Positions 10,306-23,159 of a stretch of DNA of 64,000 nt are shown here, piece after piece. Numbering within the stretch: the stretch's first letter is position 1; each line of letters starts with the position of its first letter. Origin of the DNA: Canna indica (lineage: Eukaryota > Streptophyta > Magnoliopsida > Zingiberales > Cannaceae); assembly GCA_034359265.1 (NCBI GenBank), contig CP136893.1, positions 49,983,501 to 50,047,500 on the forward strand, written 5' to 3'. The translations under genes and the position numbers were made by a program. Below the pieces are notes generated by a model that was not told the origin of the DNA, did not search any database, and worked only from the letters and a program-made list of their open reading frames with translations.

Positions 10306-12311
10306 TTAATCGAGTTATTTTTGACAGACTAATGCAAAGAATTGCATGATTTTTCGAATAGAATCTTGAACGAAGCCGACTGATTGAACTTCGGGGTATC
10401 GGCTCGAAACGACCAGCAATCTGTGACACGAGCGACTCCAGAACATTCACTGTGATGGGAGAAGTTGTTAATCGAGTTATTTTTTACAGACTAATGCAGA
10501 GAATTGCACGATTTTTCGAATAGAATCTTGAACGAAGCCGACTGATTGAACTTCGGGGTATCGGCTCGAAACGACCAGCAATCTATGACCCGAGCGACTC
10601 CAGAACATTCACTATGATGGGAGAAGTTGTTAATCGAGTTATTTTTTACAGACTAATGCAAAGAATTGCTCGATTTTTCGACTAAAATCTTGAACGAAGC
10701 CGACTGATTGAACTTCAGGGTATCGGATCGAAACGACCAGAAATCTGAGTCCCGAGCGACTCCAGAACATTCACTGTGATGGGAGAAGTTGTTAATCGAG
10801 TTATTTTTGAGAAACTAATGCAAAGAATTGCATGCTTTTTGGAATAGAATCTTGAACGAAGCCGACTGATTGAACTTCGGGGTATCGGTTCGGAACGACC
10901 AGAAATTTGAGTCCCGAGCGACTCCAGAACATTCACTTTGATGGGAGAAGTTGTTAATCGAGTTATTTTTTACAGACTAATGAAGAGAATTGCACGATTT
11001 TTCGAATAGAATCTTGAACGAAGCCGACTGATTGAACTTCGGGGTATCGGTTCGAAACGACCAGAAATCTGAGTCCCGAGCGACTCCAGAACATTCACTG
11101 TGATGGGAGAAGTTGTTAATCGAGTTATTTTTTACAGACTAATGCAAAGAATTGCTCGATTTTTCGAATAGAATCTTGAACGAAGCCGACTGATTGAACT
11201 TCGGGGTATCGGTTCGAAACGACCAGAAATCTGAGTCCCGAGCGACTCCAGAACATTCACTGTGATGGGAGAAGTTGTTAATCGAGTTATTTTTGAGAAA
11301 CTAATGCAAAGAATTGCACGCTTTTTGGAATAGAATCTTGAACGAAGTCGACTGATTGAACTTCGGGGTATCGGTTCAAAACGACCAGAAATCTGAATCC
11401 CGAGCGACTCCAGAACATTCACTGTAATGGGAGAAGTTGTTAATCGAGTTATTTTTGAGAAACTAATGCAAAGAATTGCACGCTTTTTGGAATAGAATCT
11501 TGAACGAAGCCGACTGATTGATCTTCGGGGTATCGGTTCGAAACGACCAGAAATCTGAGTCCCGAGCGACTCCAGAACATTCACTATGATGGGAGAAGTT
11601 GTTAATCGAGTTATTTTTTACAGACTAATGCAGAGAATTGCACGATTTTTTGAATAGAATCTTGAACGAAGCCGACTGATTGAACTTCGGGGTATCGGTT
11701 CGAAACGACCAGAAATCTGAGTCCCGAGCAACTCCAGAACATTCACTGTGATGGGAGAAGTTGTTAATCGAGTTATTTTTTACAGACTAATGCAAAGAAT
11801 TGCTCGATTTTTCGAATAGAATCTTGAACGAAGTCGACTGATTGAACTTCGGGGTATCGGTTCGAAACGACCAGAAATCTGAGTCCCGAGCGACTCCAGA
11901 ACAGTCACTGTGATGGGAGAAGTTGTTAATTGAGTTATTTTTGAGAAACTAATGCAAAGAATTGCACGCTTTTTGGAATAGAATCTTGAACGAAGCCGAC
12001 TGATTGAACTTCGGGGTATCGGTTCGAAACGACCAGAAATCTGAGTCCCGAGCGACTCCAGAACATTCACTGTGATGGGAGAAGTTGTTAATCGAGTTAT
12101 TTTTGACAAACTAATGCAAAGAATTGCACGCTTTTTGGAATCGAATCTTGAACGAAGCCGACTGATTGAACTTCGGGGTATCGGTTCGAAACGACCAGAA
12201 ATCTGAGTCCCGTGCGACTCCAGAACATTCACTGTGATGGGAGAAGTTGTTAATCGAGTTATTTTTTACAGACTAATGCAAAGAATTGCTCGATTTTTCG
12301 AATAGAATCTT
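10306..12311. repeat. Shortened HOR copy, one monomer lost, grading into zone 2
   Basis: This segment begins as another 18-monomer unit and shares the TATCGGATCG variant (near 10722) with the preceding copy. It is one monomer shorter: the distance between equivalent landmarks drops from 2916 to 2754 bp after 10.7 kb. The monomer at 10692-10853 is a fusion of two neighbours in the parental order. From about 11988 the variants change to TTTTTGACAAAC followed by GGAATCGAATC and CCCGTGCGAC, which do not occur at this point in the earlier copies. This marks the passage into zone 2. Confidence 0.8.
10692..10853. repeat. Hybrid monomer at a one-monomer deletion
   Basis: The start (CTTCAGGG, TATCGGATCG) matches the monomer at 7776-7937. 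The end (CACTGTGATG, TTTTTGAGAAAC, GCATGCTTTTT) matches the following monomer at 7938-8099. In the earlier copies these are two separate monomers, and here they are fused into one. The downstream HOR offset drops by exactly 162 bp at this point. Confidence 0.75.
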
Positions 12312-12958
12312 GAAGGAAGCCGACTGATTGAACTTGGGAATATCGGCTCGAAACGACCAGCAATCTGTGACCCGAGCGTCTCCAGAACATTCACTGTGAT
12401 GGGAGAAGTTGTTAATCGAGTTATTTTTTACAGACTAATGCAAAGAATTGCACGATTTTTCGAATAGAATCTTGAACGAAGCGACTGATTGAACTTCGGG
12501 GTATCGGCTCGAAATGACCAGCAATCTGTGACCCGAGCGACTCCAGAACATTCACTGTGATGGGAGAAGTTGTTAATCGAGTTATTTTTTACAGACTAAT
12601 GCAAAGAATTGCTCGATTTTTTGAATAGAATCTTGAACGAAGCCGACTGATTGAACTTTGGCGTATCGGTTCGAATCGCACAGAAATCTGAGTCCTGAGC
12701 GACTCCAGAACATTCACTGTGATGGGAGAAGTTGTTAATCGAGTTATTTTTGAGAAACTAATGCAAAGAATTGCACGCTTTTTGGAATAGAATCTTGAAC
12801 GAAGCCGACTGATTGAACTTCGGGGTATCGGTTCGAAACGACCAGAAATCTGAGTCCCGAGCGACTCCAGAACATTCACTGTGATGGGAGAAGTTGTTAA
12901 TCGAGTTATTTTTTACAGACTAATGCAAAGAATTGCTCGATTTTTCGAATAGAATCTT
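12312..12958. repeat. Four-monomer cassette, copy 1 (647 bp), tandem with copy 2
   Basis: The order is a GAAGGAAGCC/CTTGGGAATA monomer, the 161-bp GAAGCGACTG monomer, a TTTGGCGTATCGG/TCGAATCGCAC monomer and a GGTTCG monomer. It is immediately repeated at 12959. The same four-monomer order is seen from 14578, 17007, 20246, 22837 and 26724. Confidence 0.85.
12474..12634. repeat. 161-bp monomer, occurrence 1 of 7
   Basis: One C of GAAGCCGACTG is missing, giving GAAGCGACTG. The monomer also has CTCGAAATGACC. It is the first place in the window where the 162-bp phase shifts. Confidence 0.93.
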
Positions 12959-13605
12959 GAAGGAAGCCGACTGATTGAACTTGGGAATATCGGCTCGAAA
13001 CGACCAGCAATCTGTGACCCGAGCGTCTCCAGAACATTCACTGTGATGGGAGAAGTTGTTAATCGAGTTATTTTTTACAGACTAATGCAAAGAATTGCAC
13101 GATTTTTCGAATAGAATCTTGAACGAAGCGACTGATTGAACTTCGGGGTATCGGCTCGAAATGACCAGCAATCTGTGACCCGAGCGACTCCAGAACATTC
13201 ACTGTGATGGGAGAAGTTGTTAATCGAGTTATTTTTTACAGACTAATGCAAAGAATTGCTCGATTTTTTGAATAGAATCTTGAACGAAGCCGACTGATTG
13301 AACTTTGGCGTATCGGTTCGAATCGCACAGAAATCTGAGTCCTGAGCGACTCCAGAACATTCACTGTGATGGGAGAAGTTGTTAATCGAGTTATTTTTGA
13401 GAAACTAATGCAAAGAATTGCACGCTTTTTGGAATAGAATCTTGAACGAAGCCGACTGATTGAACTTCGGGGTATCGGTTCGAAACGACCAGAAATCTGA
13501 GTCCCGAGCGACTCCAGAACATTCACTATGATGGGAGAAGTTGTTAATCGAGTTATTTTTGACAGACTAATGCAAAGAATTGCATGATTTTTCGTATAGA
13601 ATCTT
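12959..13605. repeat. Four-monomer cassette, copy 2 (647 bp)
   Basis: This is a tandem copy of the preceding 647 bp. Equivalent landmarks are 647 bp apart, which is 4 x 162 minus 1. The fourth monomer differs downstream: it has CACTATGATG and TTTTTGACAG, where copy 1 has CACTGTGATG and TTTTTTACAG. The duplication therefore ends within or just before it. Confidence 0.8.
13121..13281. repeat. 161-bp monomer, occurrence 2 of 7
   Basis: It has the same GAAGCGACTG deletion and the linked CTCGAAATGACC variant, within the tandem second cassette. Confidence 0.93.
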
Positions 13606-14739
13606 GAACGAAGCCGACTGATTGAACTTCGGGGTATCGGCTCGGAACGACCAGCAATCTGTGACATGAGCGACTCCAGAACATTCACTGTGATGGGAGA
13701 AGTTGTTAATCGAGTTATTTTTTACAGACTAATGCAAAGAATTGCACGATTTTTCGAATAGAATCTTGAACGAAGCCGACTGATTGAACTTCGGGGTATC
13801 GGCTCGAAACGACCAGCAATCTGTGACCCGAGCGACTCCAGAACATTCACTGTGATGGGAGAAGTTGTTAAACGAGTTATTTTTTACAGACTAATGCAAA
13901 GAATTGCTCGATTTTTTGAATAGAATCTTGAACGAAGCCGACTGATTGAACTTCGGCGTATCGGGTCGAATCGCACAGAAATCTGAGTCCTGAGCGACTC
14001 CAGAACATTCACTGTGATGGGAGAAGTTGTTAATTGAGTTATTTTTGACAAACTAATGCAAAGAATTGCACGATTTTTCGAATAGAATCTTGAACGAAGC
14101 CCACTGATTGAACTTCGGGGTATCGGCTAGAAACACCCAGCAATCTGAGTCCCGAGCGACTCCAGAACATTCACTGTGATGGGAGAAGTTGTTAATCGAG
14201 TTATTTTTTACAGACTAATGCAAAGAATTGCACGATTTTTCGAATAGAATCTTGAACGAAGCCGACTTTTTGAACTTCGGGGTATCGGCTCGTAACGACC
14301 AGCAATCTGTGACCCGAGCGACTCCAGAACATTCACTGTGATGGGAGAAGTTGTTAATCGAGTTATTTTTGACAAACTAATGCAAAGAATTGCACGCTTT
14401 TTGGAATCGAATCTTGAACGAAGCCGACTGATTGAACTTCGGGGTATCGGTTCGAAACGACCAGAAATCTGAGTCCCGTGCGACTCCAGAACATTCACTG
14501 TGATGGGAGAAGTTGTTAATCGAGTTATTTTTTACAGACTAATGCGAAGAATTGCTCAATTTTTCGAATAGAATCTTGAAGGAAGCCGACTGATTGAACT
14601 TGGGAATATCGGCTCGAAACGACCAGCAATCTGTGACCCGAGCGTCTCCAGAACATTCACTGTGATGGGAGAAGTTGTTAATCGAGTTATTTTTTACAGA
14701 CTAATGCAAAGAATTGCACGATTTTTCGAATAGAATCTT

Positions 14740-14900
14740 GAACGAAGCGAGTGATTGAACTTCGGGGTATCGGCTCGAAATGACCAGCAATCTGTGACCC
14801 GAGCGACTCCAGAACATTCACTGTGATGGGAGAAGTTGTTAATCGAGTTATTTTTTACAGACTAATGCAAAGAATTGCTCGATTTTTTGAATAGAATCTT
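14740..14900. repeat. 161-bp monomer, occurrence 3 of 7
   Basis: It carries the same deletion plus a private C-to-G change, reading GAAGCGAGTGATTG. It can therefore be told apart from the other six. Confidence 0.93.
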
Positions 14901-15655
14901 GAACGAAGCCGACTGATTGAACTTTGGCGTATCGGTTCGAATCGCACAGAAATCTGAGTCCTGAGCGACTCCAGAACATTCACTGTGATGGGAGAAGTTG
15001 TTAATCGAGTTATTTTTGAGAAACTAATGCAAAGAATTGCACGCTTTTTGGAATAGAATCTTGAACGAAGCCGACTGATTGAACTTCGGGGTATCGGTTC
15101 GAAACGACCAGAAATCTGAGTCCCGAGCGACTCCAGAACATTCACTGTGATGGGAGAAGTTGTTAATCGAGTTATTTTTTACAGACTAATGCAAAGAATT
15201 GCTCGATTTTTCGAATAGAATCTTGAAGGAAGCCGACTGATTGAACTTGGGAATATCGGCTCGAAACGACCAGCAATCTGTGACCCGAGCGTCTCCAGAA
15301 CATTCACTGTGATGGGAGAAGTTGTTAATCGAGTTATTTTTTACAGACTAATGCAAAGAATTGCACGATTTTTCGAATAGAATCTTGAACGAAGCCGACT
15401 GATTGAACTTCGGGGTATCGGCTCGAAACGACCAGCAATCTGTGACCCGAGCGACTCCAGAACATTCACTGTGATGGGAGAAGTTGTTAAACGAGTTATT
15501 TTTTACAGACTAATGCAAAGAATTGCTCGATTTTTTGAATAGAATCTTGAACGAAGCCGACTGATTGAACTTCGGCGTATCGGGTCAAATCGCACAGAAA
15601 TCTGAGTCCTGAGCGACTCCAGAACATTCACTGTGATGGGAGAAGTTGTTAATTG

Positions 15656-18600
15656 AGTTATTTTTGACAAACTAATGCAAAGAATTGCACGATTTTTCGA
15701 ATAGAATCTTGAACGAAGCCCACTGATTGAACTTCGGGGTATCGGCTAGAAACACCCAGCAATCTGAGTCCCGAGCGACTCCAGAACATTCACTGTGATG
15801 GGAGAAGTTGTTAATCGAGTTATTTTTTACAGACTAATGCAAAGAATTGCACGATTTTTCGAATAGAATCTTGAACGAAGCCGACTTTTTGAACTTCGGG
15901 GTATCGGCTCGTAACGACCAGCAATCTGTGACCCGAGCGACTCCAGAACATTCACTGTGATGGGAGAAGTTGTTAATCGAGTTATTTTTGACAAACTAAT
16001 GCAAAGAATTGCACGCTTTTTGGAATCGAATCTTGAACGAAGCCGACTGATTGAACTTCAGGGTATCGGTTCGAAACGACCAGAAATCTGAGTCCCGAGC
16101 GACTCCAGAACATTCACTGTGATGGGAGAAGTTGTTAATCGAGTTATTTTTGACAGACTAATGCAAAGAATTGCATGATTTTTCGAATAGAATCTTGAAC
16201 GAAGCCGACTGATTGAACTTCGGGGTATCGGCTCGAAATGACCAGCAATCTGTGACACGAGCGACTCCAGAACATTCACTGTGATGGGAGAAGTTGTTAA
16301 TCGAGTTATTTTTTACAGACTAATGCAGAGAATTGCACGATTTTTCGAATAGAATCTTGAACGAAGCCGACTGATTGAACTTCGGGGTATCGGCTCGAAA
16401 CGACCAGCAATCTATGACCCGAGCGACTCCAGAACATTCACTATGATGGGAGAAGTTGTTAATCGAGTTATTTTTTACAGACTAATGCAAAGAATTGCTC
16501 GATTTTTCGACTAAAATCTTGAACGAAGCCGACTGATTGAACTTCAGGGTATCGGTTCGAAACGACCAGAAATCTGAGTCCCGAGCGACTCCAGAACATT
16601 CACTATGATGGGAGAAGTTGTTAATCGAGTTATTTTTGAGAAACTAATGCAAAGAATTGCACGCTTTTTGGAATAGAATCTTGAACGAAGCCGACTGATT
16701 GAACTTCGGGGTATCGGTTCGAAACGACCAGAAATCTGAGTCCCGAGCGACTCCAGAACATTCACTGTGATGGGAGAAGTTGTTAATCGAGTTATTTTTG
16801 AGAAACTAATGCAAAGAATTGCACGCTTTTTGGAATAGAATCTTGAACGAAGCCGACTGATTGAACTTCGGGGTATCGGTTCGAAACGACCAGAAATCTG
16901 AGTCCCGTGCGACTCCAGAACATTCACTGTGATGGGAGAAGTTGTTAATCGAGTTATTTTTTACAGACTAATGCAAAGAATTGCTCGATTTTTCGAATAG
17001 AATCTTGAAGGAAGCCGACTGATTGAACTTGGGAATATCGGCTCGAAACGACCAGCAATCTGTGACCCGAGCGTCTCCAGAACATTCACTGTGATGGGAG
17101 AAGTTGTTAATCGAGTTATTTTTTACAGACTAATGCAAAGAATTGCACGATTTTTCGAATAGAATCTTGAACGAAGCGACTGATTGAACTTCGGGGTATC
17201 GGCTCGAAATGACCAGCAATCTGTGACCCGAGCGACTCCAGAACATTCACTGTGATGGGAGAAGTTGTTAATCGAGTTATTTTTTACAGACTAATGCAAA
17301 GAATTGCTCGATTTTTTGAATAGAATCTTGAACGAAGCCGACTGATTGAACTTTGGCGTATCGGTTCGAATCGCACAGAAATCTGAGTCCTGAGCGACTC
17401 CAGAACATTCACTGTGATGGGAGAAGTTGTTAATCGAGTTATTTTTGAGAAACTAATGCAAAGAATTGCACGCTTTTTGGAATAGAATCTTGAACGAAGC
17501 CGACTGATTGAACTTCGGGGTATCGGTTCGAAACGACCAGAAATCTGAGTCCCGAGCGACTCCAGAACATTCACTATGATGGGAGAAGTTGTTAATCGAG
17601 TTATTTTTGACAGACTAATGCAAAGAATTGCATGATTTTTCGAATAGAATCTTGAACGAAGCCGACTGATTGAACTTCGGGGTATCGGCTCGGAACGACC
17701 AGCAATCTGTGACATGAGCGACTCCAGAACATTCACTGTGATGGGAGAAGTTGTTAATCGAGTTATTTTTTATAGACTAATGCAGAGAATTGCATGATTT
17801 TTTGAATAGAATCTTGAACGAAGCCGACTGATTGAACTTCGGGGTATCGGCTCGAAACGACCAGCAATCTGTGACCCGAGCGACTCCAGAACATTCACTG
17901 TGATGGGAGAAGTTGTTAATCGAGTTATTTTTTACAGACTAATGCAAAGAATTGCTCGATTTTTCGAATAGAATCTTGAACGAAGCCGACTGATTGAACT
18001 TCGGGGTATCGGTTCGAAACGACCAGAAATCTGAGTCCCGAGCGACTCCAGAACATTCACTGTGATGGGAGAAGTTGTTAATCGAGTTATTTTTGAGAAA
18101 CTAATGCAAAGAATTGCACGCTTTTTGGAATAGAATCTTGAACGAAGCCGACTGATTGAACTTGGGAATATCGGCTCGAAACGACCAGCAATTTGTGACC
18201 CGTGCGACTCCAGAACATTCACTGTGATGGGAGAAGTTGTTAATCGAGTTATTTTTTACAGACTAATGCAAAGAATTGCTCGATTTTTCGAATAGAATCT
18301 TGAAGGAAGCCGACTGATTGAACTTGGGAATATCGGCTCGAAACGACCAGCAATCTGTGACCCGAGCGACTCCAGAACATTCACTGTGATAGGAGAAGTT
18401 GTTAATCGAGTTATTTTTTACAGACTAATGCAAAGAATTGCACGATTTTTCGAATAGAATCTTGAACGAAGCCGATTGATTGAACTTCGGGGTATCGGCT
18501 CGAAATGACCAGCAATCTGTGACCCGAGCGACTCCAGAACATTCACTGTGATGGGAGAAGTTGTTAATCGAGTTATTTTTTACAGACTAATGCAAAGAAT

Positions 18601-18894
18601 TGCATGATTTTTCGAATAGAATCTTGAACGAAGCCGACTGATTGAACTTCGGGGTATCGGCTCGGAACGACCAGCAATCTGTGACATGAGCGACTCCAGA
18701 ACATTCACTGTGATGGGAGAAGTTGTTAATCGAGTTATTTTTTACAGACTAATGCAAAGAATTGCACGATTTTTCGAATAGAATCTTGAACGAAGCCGAC
18801 TGATTGAACTTCGGGGTATCGGCTCGAAACGACCAGCAATCTGTGACCCGAGCGACTCCAGAACATTCACTGTGATGGGAGAAGTTGTTAAACG
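15656..18894. repeat. 3239-bp tandem duplication, copy 1
   Basis: This is a twenty-monomer block including one 161-bp monomer. Diagnostic variants recur 3239 bp later: CTAGAAACACCC, GACTTTTTG, CTTCAGGG, CGACTAAAAT, the 161-bp monomer, TTATAGAC near 17768, GTGATAGG near 18389 and GCCGATTGATTG near 18471. At least one difference exists: GAAATGACC near 16235 against GAAACGACC in copy 2. Boundaries fall in the conserved GAGTTATTTTT region and are approximate. Confidence 0.82.
17169..17329. repeat. 161-bp monomer, occurrence 4 of 7
   Basis: It has GAAGCGACTG with CTCGAAATGACC and lies inside the first copy of the 3239-bp tandem duplication. Confidence 0.93.
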
Positions 18895-18949
18895 AGTTAT
18901 TTTTGACAAACTAATGCAAAGAATTGCACGATTTTTCGAATAGAATCTT
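18788..18949. repeat. Hybrid junction monomer of the 3239-bp duplication
   Basis: The first part (GGCTCGAAACGACCAGC up to TTAAACGAG) matches the monomer at about 15389. The remainder (TTTTTGACAAAC, GCACGATTTTTCG) matches the following monomer at about 15551. The CGGCGTATCGGG half that normally lies between them is absent. This is one more exchange within the monomer, close to monomer position 110. Confidence 0.78.
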
Positions 18950-21900
18950 GAACGAAGCCCACTGATTGAACTTCGGGGTATCGGCTAGAAACACCCAGCA
19001 ATCTGAGTCCCGAGCGACTCCAGAACATTCACTGTGATGGGAGAAGTTGTTAATCGAGTTATTTTTTACAGACTAATGCAAAGAATTGCACGATTTTTCG
19101 AATAGAATCTTGAACGAAGCCGACTTTTTGAACTTCGGGGTATCGGCTCGTAACGACCAGCAATCTGTGACCCGAGCGACTCCAGAACATTCACTGTGAT
19201 GGGAGAAGTTGTTAATCGAGTTATTTTTGACAAACTAATGCAAAGAATTGCACGCTTTTTGGAATCGAATCTTGAACGAAGCCGACTGATTGAACTTCAG
19301 GGTATCGGTTCGAAACGACCAGAAATCTGAGTCCCGAGCGACTCCAGAACATTCACTGTGATGGGAGAAGTTGTTAATCGAGTTATTTTTGACAGACTAA
19401 TGCAAAGAATTGCATGATTTTTCGAATAGAATCTTGAACGAAGCCGACTGATTGAACTTCGGGGTATCGGCTCGAAACGACCAGCAATCTGTGACACGAG
19501 CGACTCCAGAACATTCACTGTGATGGGAGAAGTTGTTAATCGAGTTATTTTTTACAGACTAATGCAGAGAATTGCACGATTTTTCGAATAGAATCTTGAA
19601 CGAAGCCGACTGATTGAACTTCGGGGTATCGGCTCGAAACGACCAGCAATCTATGACCCGAGCGACTCCAGAACATTCACTATGATGGGAGAAGTTGTTA
19701 ATCGAGTTATTTTTTACAGACTAATGCAAAGAATTGCTCGATTTTTCGACTAAAATCTTGAACGAAGCCGACTGATTGAACTTCAGGGTATCGGTTCGAA
19801 ACGACCAGAAATCTGAGTCCCGAGCGACTCCAGAACATTCACTATGATGGGAGAAGTTGTTAATCGAGTTATTTTTGAGAAACTAATGCAAAGAATTGCA
19901 CGCTTTTTGGAATAGAATCTTGAACGAAGCCGACTGATTGAACTTCGGGGTATCGGTTCGAAACGACCAGAAATCTGAGTCCCGAGCGACTCCAGAACAT
20001 TCACTGTGATGGGAGAAGTTGTTAATCGAGTTATTTTTGAGAAACTAATGCAAAGAATTGCACGCTTTTTGGAATAGAATCTTGAACGAAGCCGACTGAT
20101 TGAACTTCGGGGTATCGGTTCGAAACGACCAGAAATCTGAGTCCCGTGCGACTCCAGAACATTCACTGTGATGGGAGAAGTTGTTAATCGAGTTATTTTT
20201 TACAGACTAATGCAAAGAATTGCTCGATTTTTCGAATAGAATCTTGAAGGAAGCCGACTGATTGAACTTGGGAATATCGGCTCGAAACGACCAGCAATCT
20301 GTGACCCGAGCGTCTCCAGAACATTCACTGTGATGGGAGAAGTTGTTAATCGAGTTATTTTTTACAGACTAATGCAAAGAATTGCACGATTTTTCGAATA
20401 GAATCTTGAACGAAGCGACTGATTGAACTTCGGGGTATCGGCTCGAAATGACCAGCAATCTGTGACCCGAGCGACTCCAGAACATTCACTGTGATGGGAG
20501 AAGTTGTTAATCGAGTTATTTTTTACAGACTAATGCAAAGAATTGCTCGATTTTTTGAATAGAATCTTGAACGAAGCCGACTGATTGAACTTTGGCGTAT
20601 CGGTTCGAATCGCACAGAAATCTGAGTCCTGAGCGACTCCAGAACATTCACTGTGATGGGAGAAGTTGTTAATCGAGTTATTTTTGAGAAACTAATGCAA
20701 AGAATTGCACGCTTTTTGGAATAGAATCTTGAACGAAGCCGACTGATTGAACTTCGGGGTATCGGTTCGAAACGACCAGAAATCTGAGTCCCGAGCGACT
20801 CCAGAACATTCACTATGATGGGAGAAGTTGTTAATCGAGTTATTTTTGACAGACTAATGCAAAGAATTGCATGATTTTTCGAATAGAATCTTGAACGAAG
20901 CCGACTGATTGAACTTCGGGGTATCGGCTCGGAACGACCAGCAATCTGTGACATGAGCGACTCCAGAACATTCACTGTGATGGGAGAAGTTGTTAATCGA
21001 GTTATTTTTTATAGACTAATGCAGAGAATTGCATGATTTTTTGAATAGAATCTTGAACGAAGCCGACTGATTGAACTTCGGGGTATCGGCTCGAAACGAC
21101 CAGCAATCTGTGACCCGAGCGACTCCAGAACATTCACTGTGATGGGAGAAGTTGTTAATCGAGTTATTTTTTACAGACTAATGCAAAGAATTGCTCGATT
21201 TTTCGAATAGAATCTTGAACGAAGCCGACTGATTGAACTTCGGGGTATCGGTTCGAAACGACCAGAAATCTGAGTCCCGAGCGACTCCAGAACATTCACT
21301 GTGATGGGAGAAGTTGTTAATCGAGTTATTTTTGAGAAACTAATGCAAAGAATTGCACGCTTTTTGGAATAGAATCTTGAACGAAGCCGACTGATTGAAC
21401 TTGGGAATATCGGCTCGAAACGACCAGCAATTTGTGACCCGTGCGACTCCAGAACATTCACTGTGATGGGAGAAGTTGTTAATCGAGTTATTTTTTACAG
21501 ACTAATGCAAAGAATTGCTCGATTTTTCGAATAGAATCTTGAAGGAAGCCGACTGATTGAACTTGGGAATATCGGCTCGAAACGACCAGCAATCTGTGAC
21601 CCGAGCGACTCCAGAACATTCACTGTGATAGGAGAAGTTGTTAATCGAGTTATTTTTTACAGACTAATGCAAAGAATTGCACGATTTTTCGAATAGAATC
21701 TTGAACGAAGCCGATTGATTGAACTTCGGGGTATCGGCTCGAAATGACCAGCAATCTGTGACCCGAGCGACTCCAGAACATTCACTGTGATGGGAGAAGT
21801 TGTTAATCGAGTTATTTTTTACAGACTAATGCAAAGAATTGCATGATTTTTCGAATAGAATCTTGAACGAAGCCGACTGATTGAACTTCGGGGTATCGGC

Positions 21901-22133
21901 TCGGAACGACCAGCAATCTGTGACATGAGCGACTCCAGAACATTCACTGTGATGGGAGAAGTTGTTAATCGAGTTATTTTTTACAGACTAATGCAAAGAA
22001 TTGCACGATTTTTCGAATAGAATCTTGAACGAAGCCGACTGATTGAACTTCGGGGTATCGGCTCGAAACGACCAGCAATCTGTGACCCGAGCGACTCCAG
22101 AACATTCACTGTGATGGGAGAAGTTGTTAAACG
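18895..22133. repeat. 3239-bp tandem duplication, copy 2
   Basis: This is the second copy of the twenty-monomer block. It starts inside a hybrid monomer (18788-18949) and ends where the equivalent monomer continues as TTTTTTACAG instead of TTTTTGACAAAC (about 22140). After this point the order returns to one resembling 13.9-15 kb. Confidence 0.82.
20408..20568. repeat. 161-bp monomer, occurrence 5 of 7
   Basis: It has GAAGCGACTG with CTCGAAATGACC, exactly 3239 bp after occurrence 4, in the second copy of the tandem duplication. Confidence 0.93.
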
Positions 22134-22998
22134 AGTTATTTTTTACAGACTAATGCAAAGAATTGCTCGATTTTTTGAATAGAATCTTGAACGAAGCCGA
22201 CTGATTGAACTTCGGCGTATCGGGTCGAATCGCACAGAAATCTGAGTCCTGAGCGACTCCAGAACATTCACTGTGATGGGAGAAGTTGTTAATTGAGTTA
22301 TTTTTGACAAACTAATGCAAAGAATTGCACGATTTTTCGAATAGAATCTTGAACGAAGCCCACTGATTGAACTTCGGGGTATCGGCTAGAAACACCCAGC
22401 AATTTGAGTCCCGAGCGACTCCAGAACATTCACTGTGATGGGAGAAGTTGTTAATCGAGTTATTTTTTACAGACTAATGCAAAGAATTGCACGATTTTTC
22501 GAATAGAATCTTGAACGAAGCCGACTTTTTGAACTTCGGGGTATCGGCTCGTAACGACCAGCAATCTGTGACCCGAGCGACTCCAGAACATTCACTGTGA
22601 TGGGAGAAGTTGTTAATCGAGTTATTTTTGACAAACTAATGCAAAGAATTGCACGCTTTTTGGAATCGAATCTTGAACGAAGCCGACTGATTGAACTTCG
22701 GGGTATCGGTTCGAAACGACCAGAAATCTGAGTCCCGTGCGACTCCAGAACATTCACTGTGATGGGAGAAGTTGTTAATCGAGTTATTTTTTACAGACTA
22801 ATGCAAAGAATTGCTCGATTTTTCGAATAGAATCTTGAAGGAAGCCGACTGATTGAACTTGGGAATATCGGCTCGAAACGACCAGCAATCTGTGACCCGA
22901 GCGTCTCCAGAACATTCACTGTGATGGGAGAAGTTGTTAATCGAGTTATTTTTTACAGACTAATGCAAAGAATTGCACGATTTTTCGAATAGAATCTT

Positions 22999-23159
22999 GA
23001 ACGAAGCGACTGATTGAACTTCGGGGTATCGGCTCGAAATGACCAGCAATCTGTGACCCGAGCGACTCCAGAACATTCACTGTGATGGGAGAAGTTGTTA
23101 ATCGAGTTATTTTTTACAGACTAATGCAAAGAATTGCTCGATTTTTTGAATAGAATCTT
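22999..23159. repeat. 161-bp monomer, occurrence 6 of 7
   Basis: It has GAAGCGACTG with CTCGAAATGACC, 2591 bp after occurrence 5 (16 monomers minus 1 bp). Confidence 0.93.

Larger units (their letters stand above)
1..12311. repeat. Zone 1: 18-monomer higher-order repeat with a 22-monomer expansion
   Basis: Diagnostic variants return in fixed order. Examples are GACTTTTTGAAC, CTTCAGGG, GACACGAG, CTATGACCC, CGACTAAAAT, ATGAAGAG, GTAATGGG, GATTGATCTT, GAGCAACTCC, GAACAGTCAC, TTGCACAC, ACAGCCTAATG and GAGAAATTG. The repeat distance is 2916 bp (18 monomers) over most of the zone, and 3564 bp (22 monomers) between the first two copies. The last copy (from about 10306) has lost one monomer and then changes character at about 12 kb. 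The many private variants shared between copies show that the whole 18-monomer block, not the single monomer, has been the unit of amplification here. Confidence 0.88.

Noticed and set aside
12474..12634. Sequencing error as the cause of the 161-bp monomer
   Set aside because: The same deletion occurs seven times with the linked GAAATGACC variant and in the same cassette position. It is not at a long homopolymer, so it is a real inherited variant.
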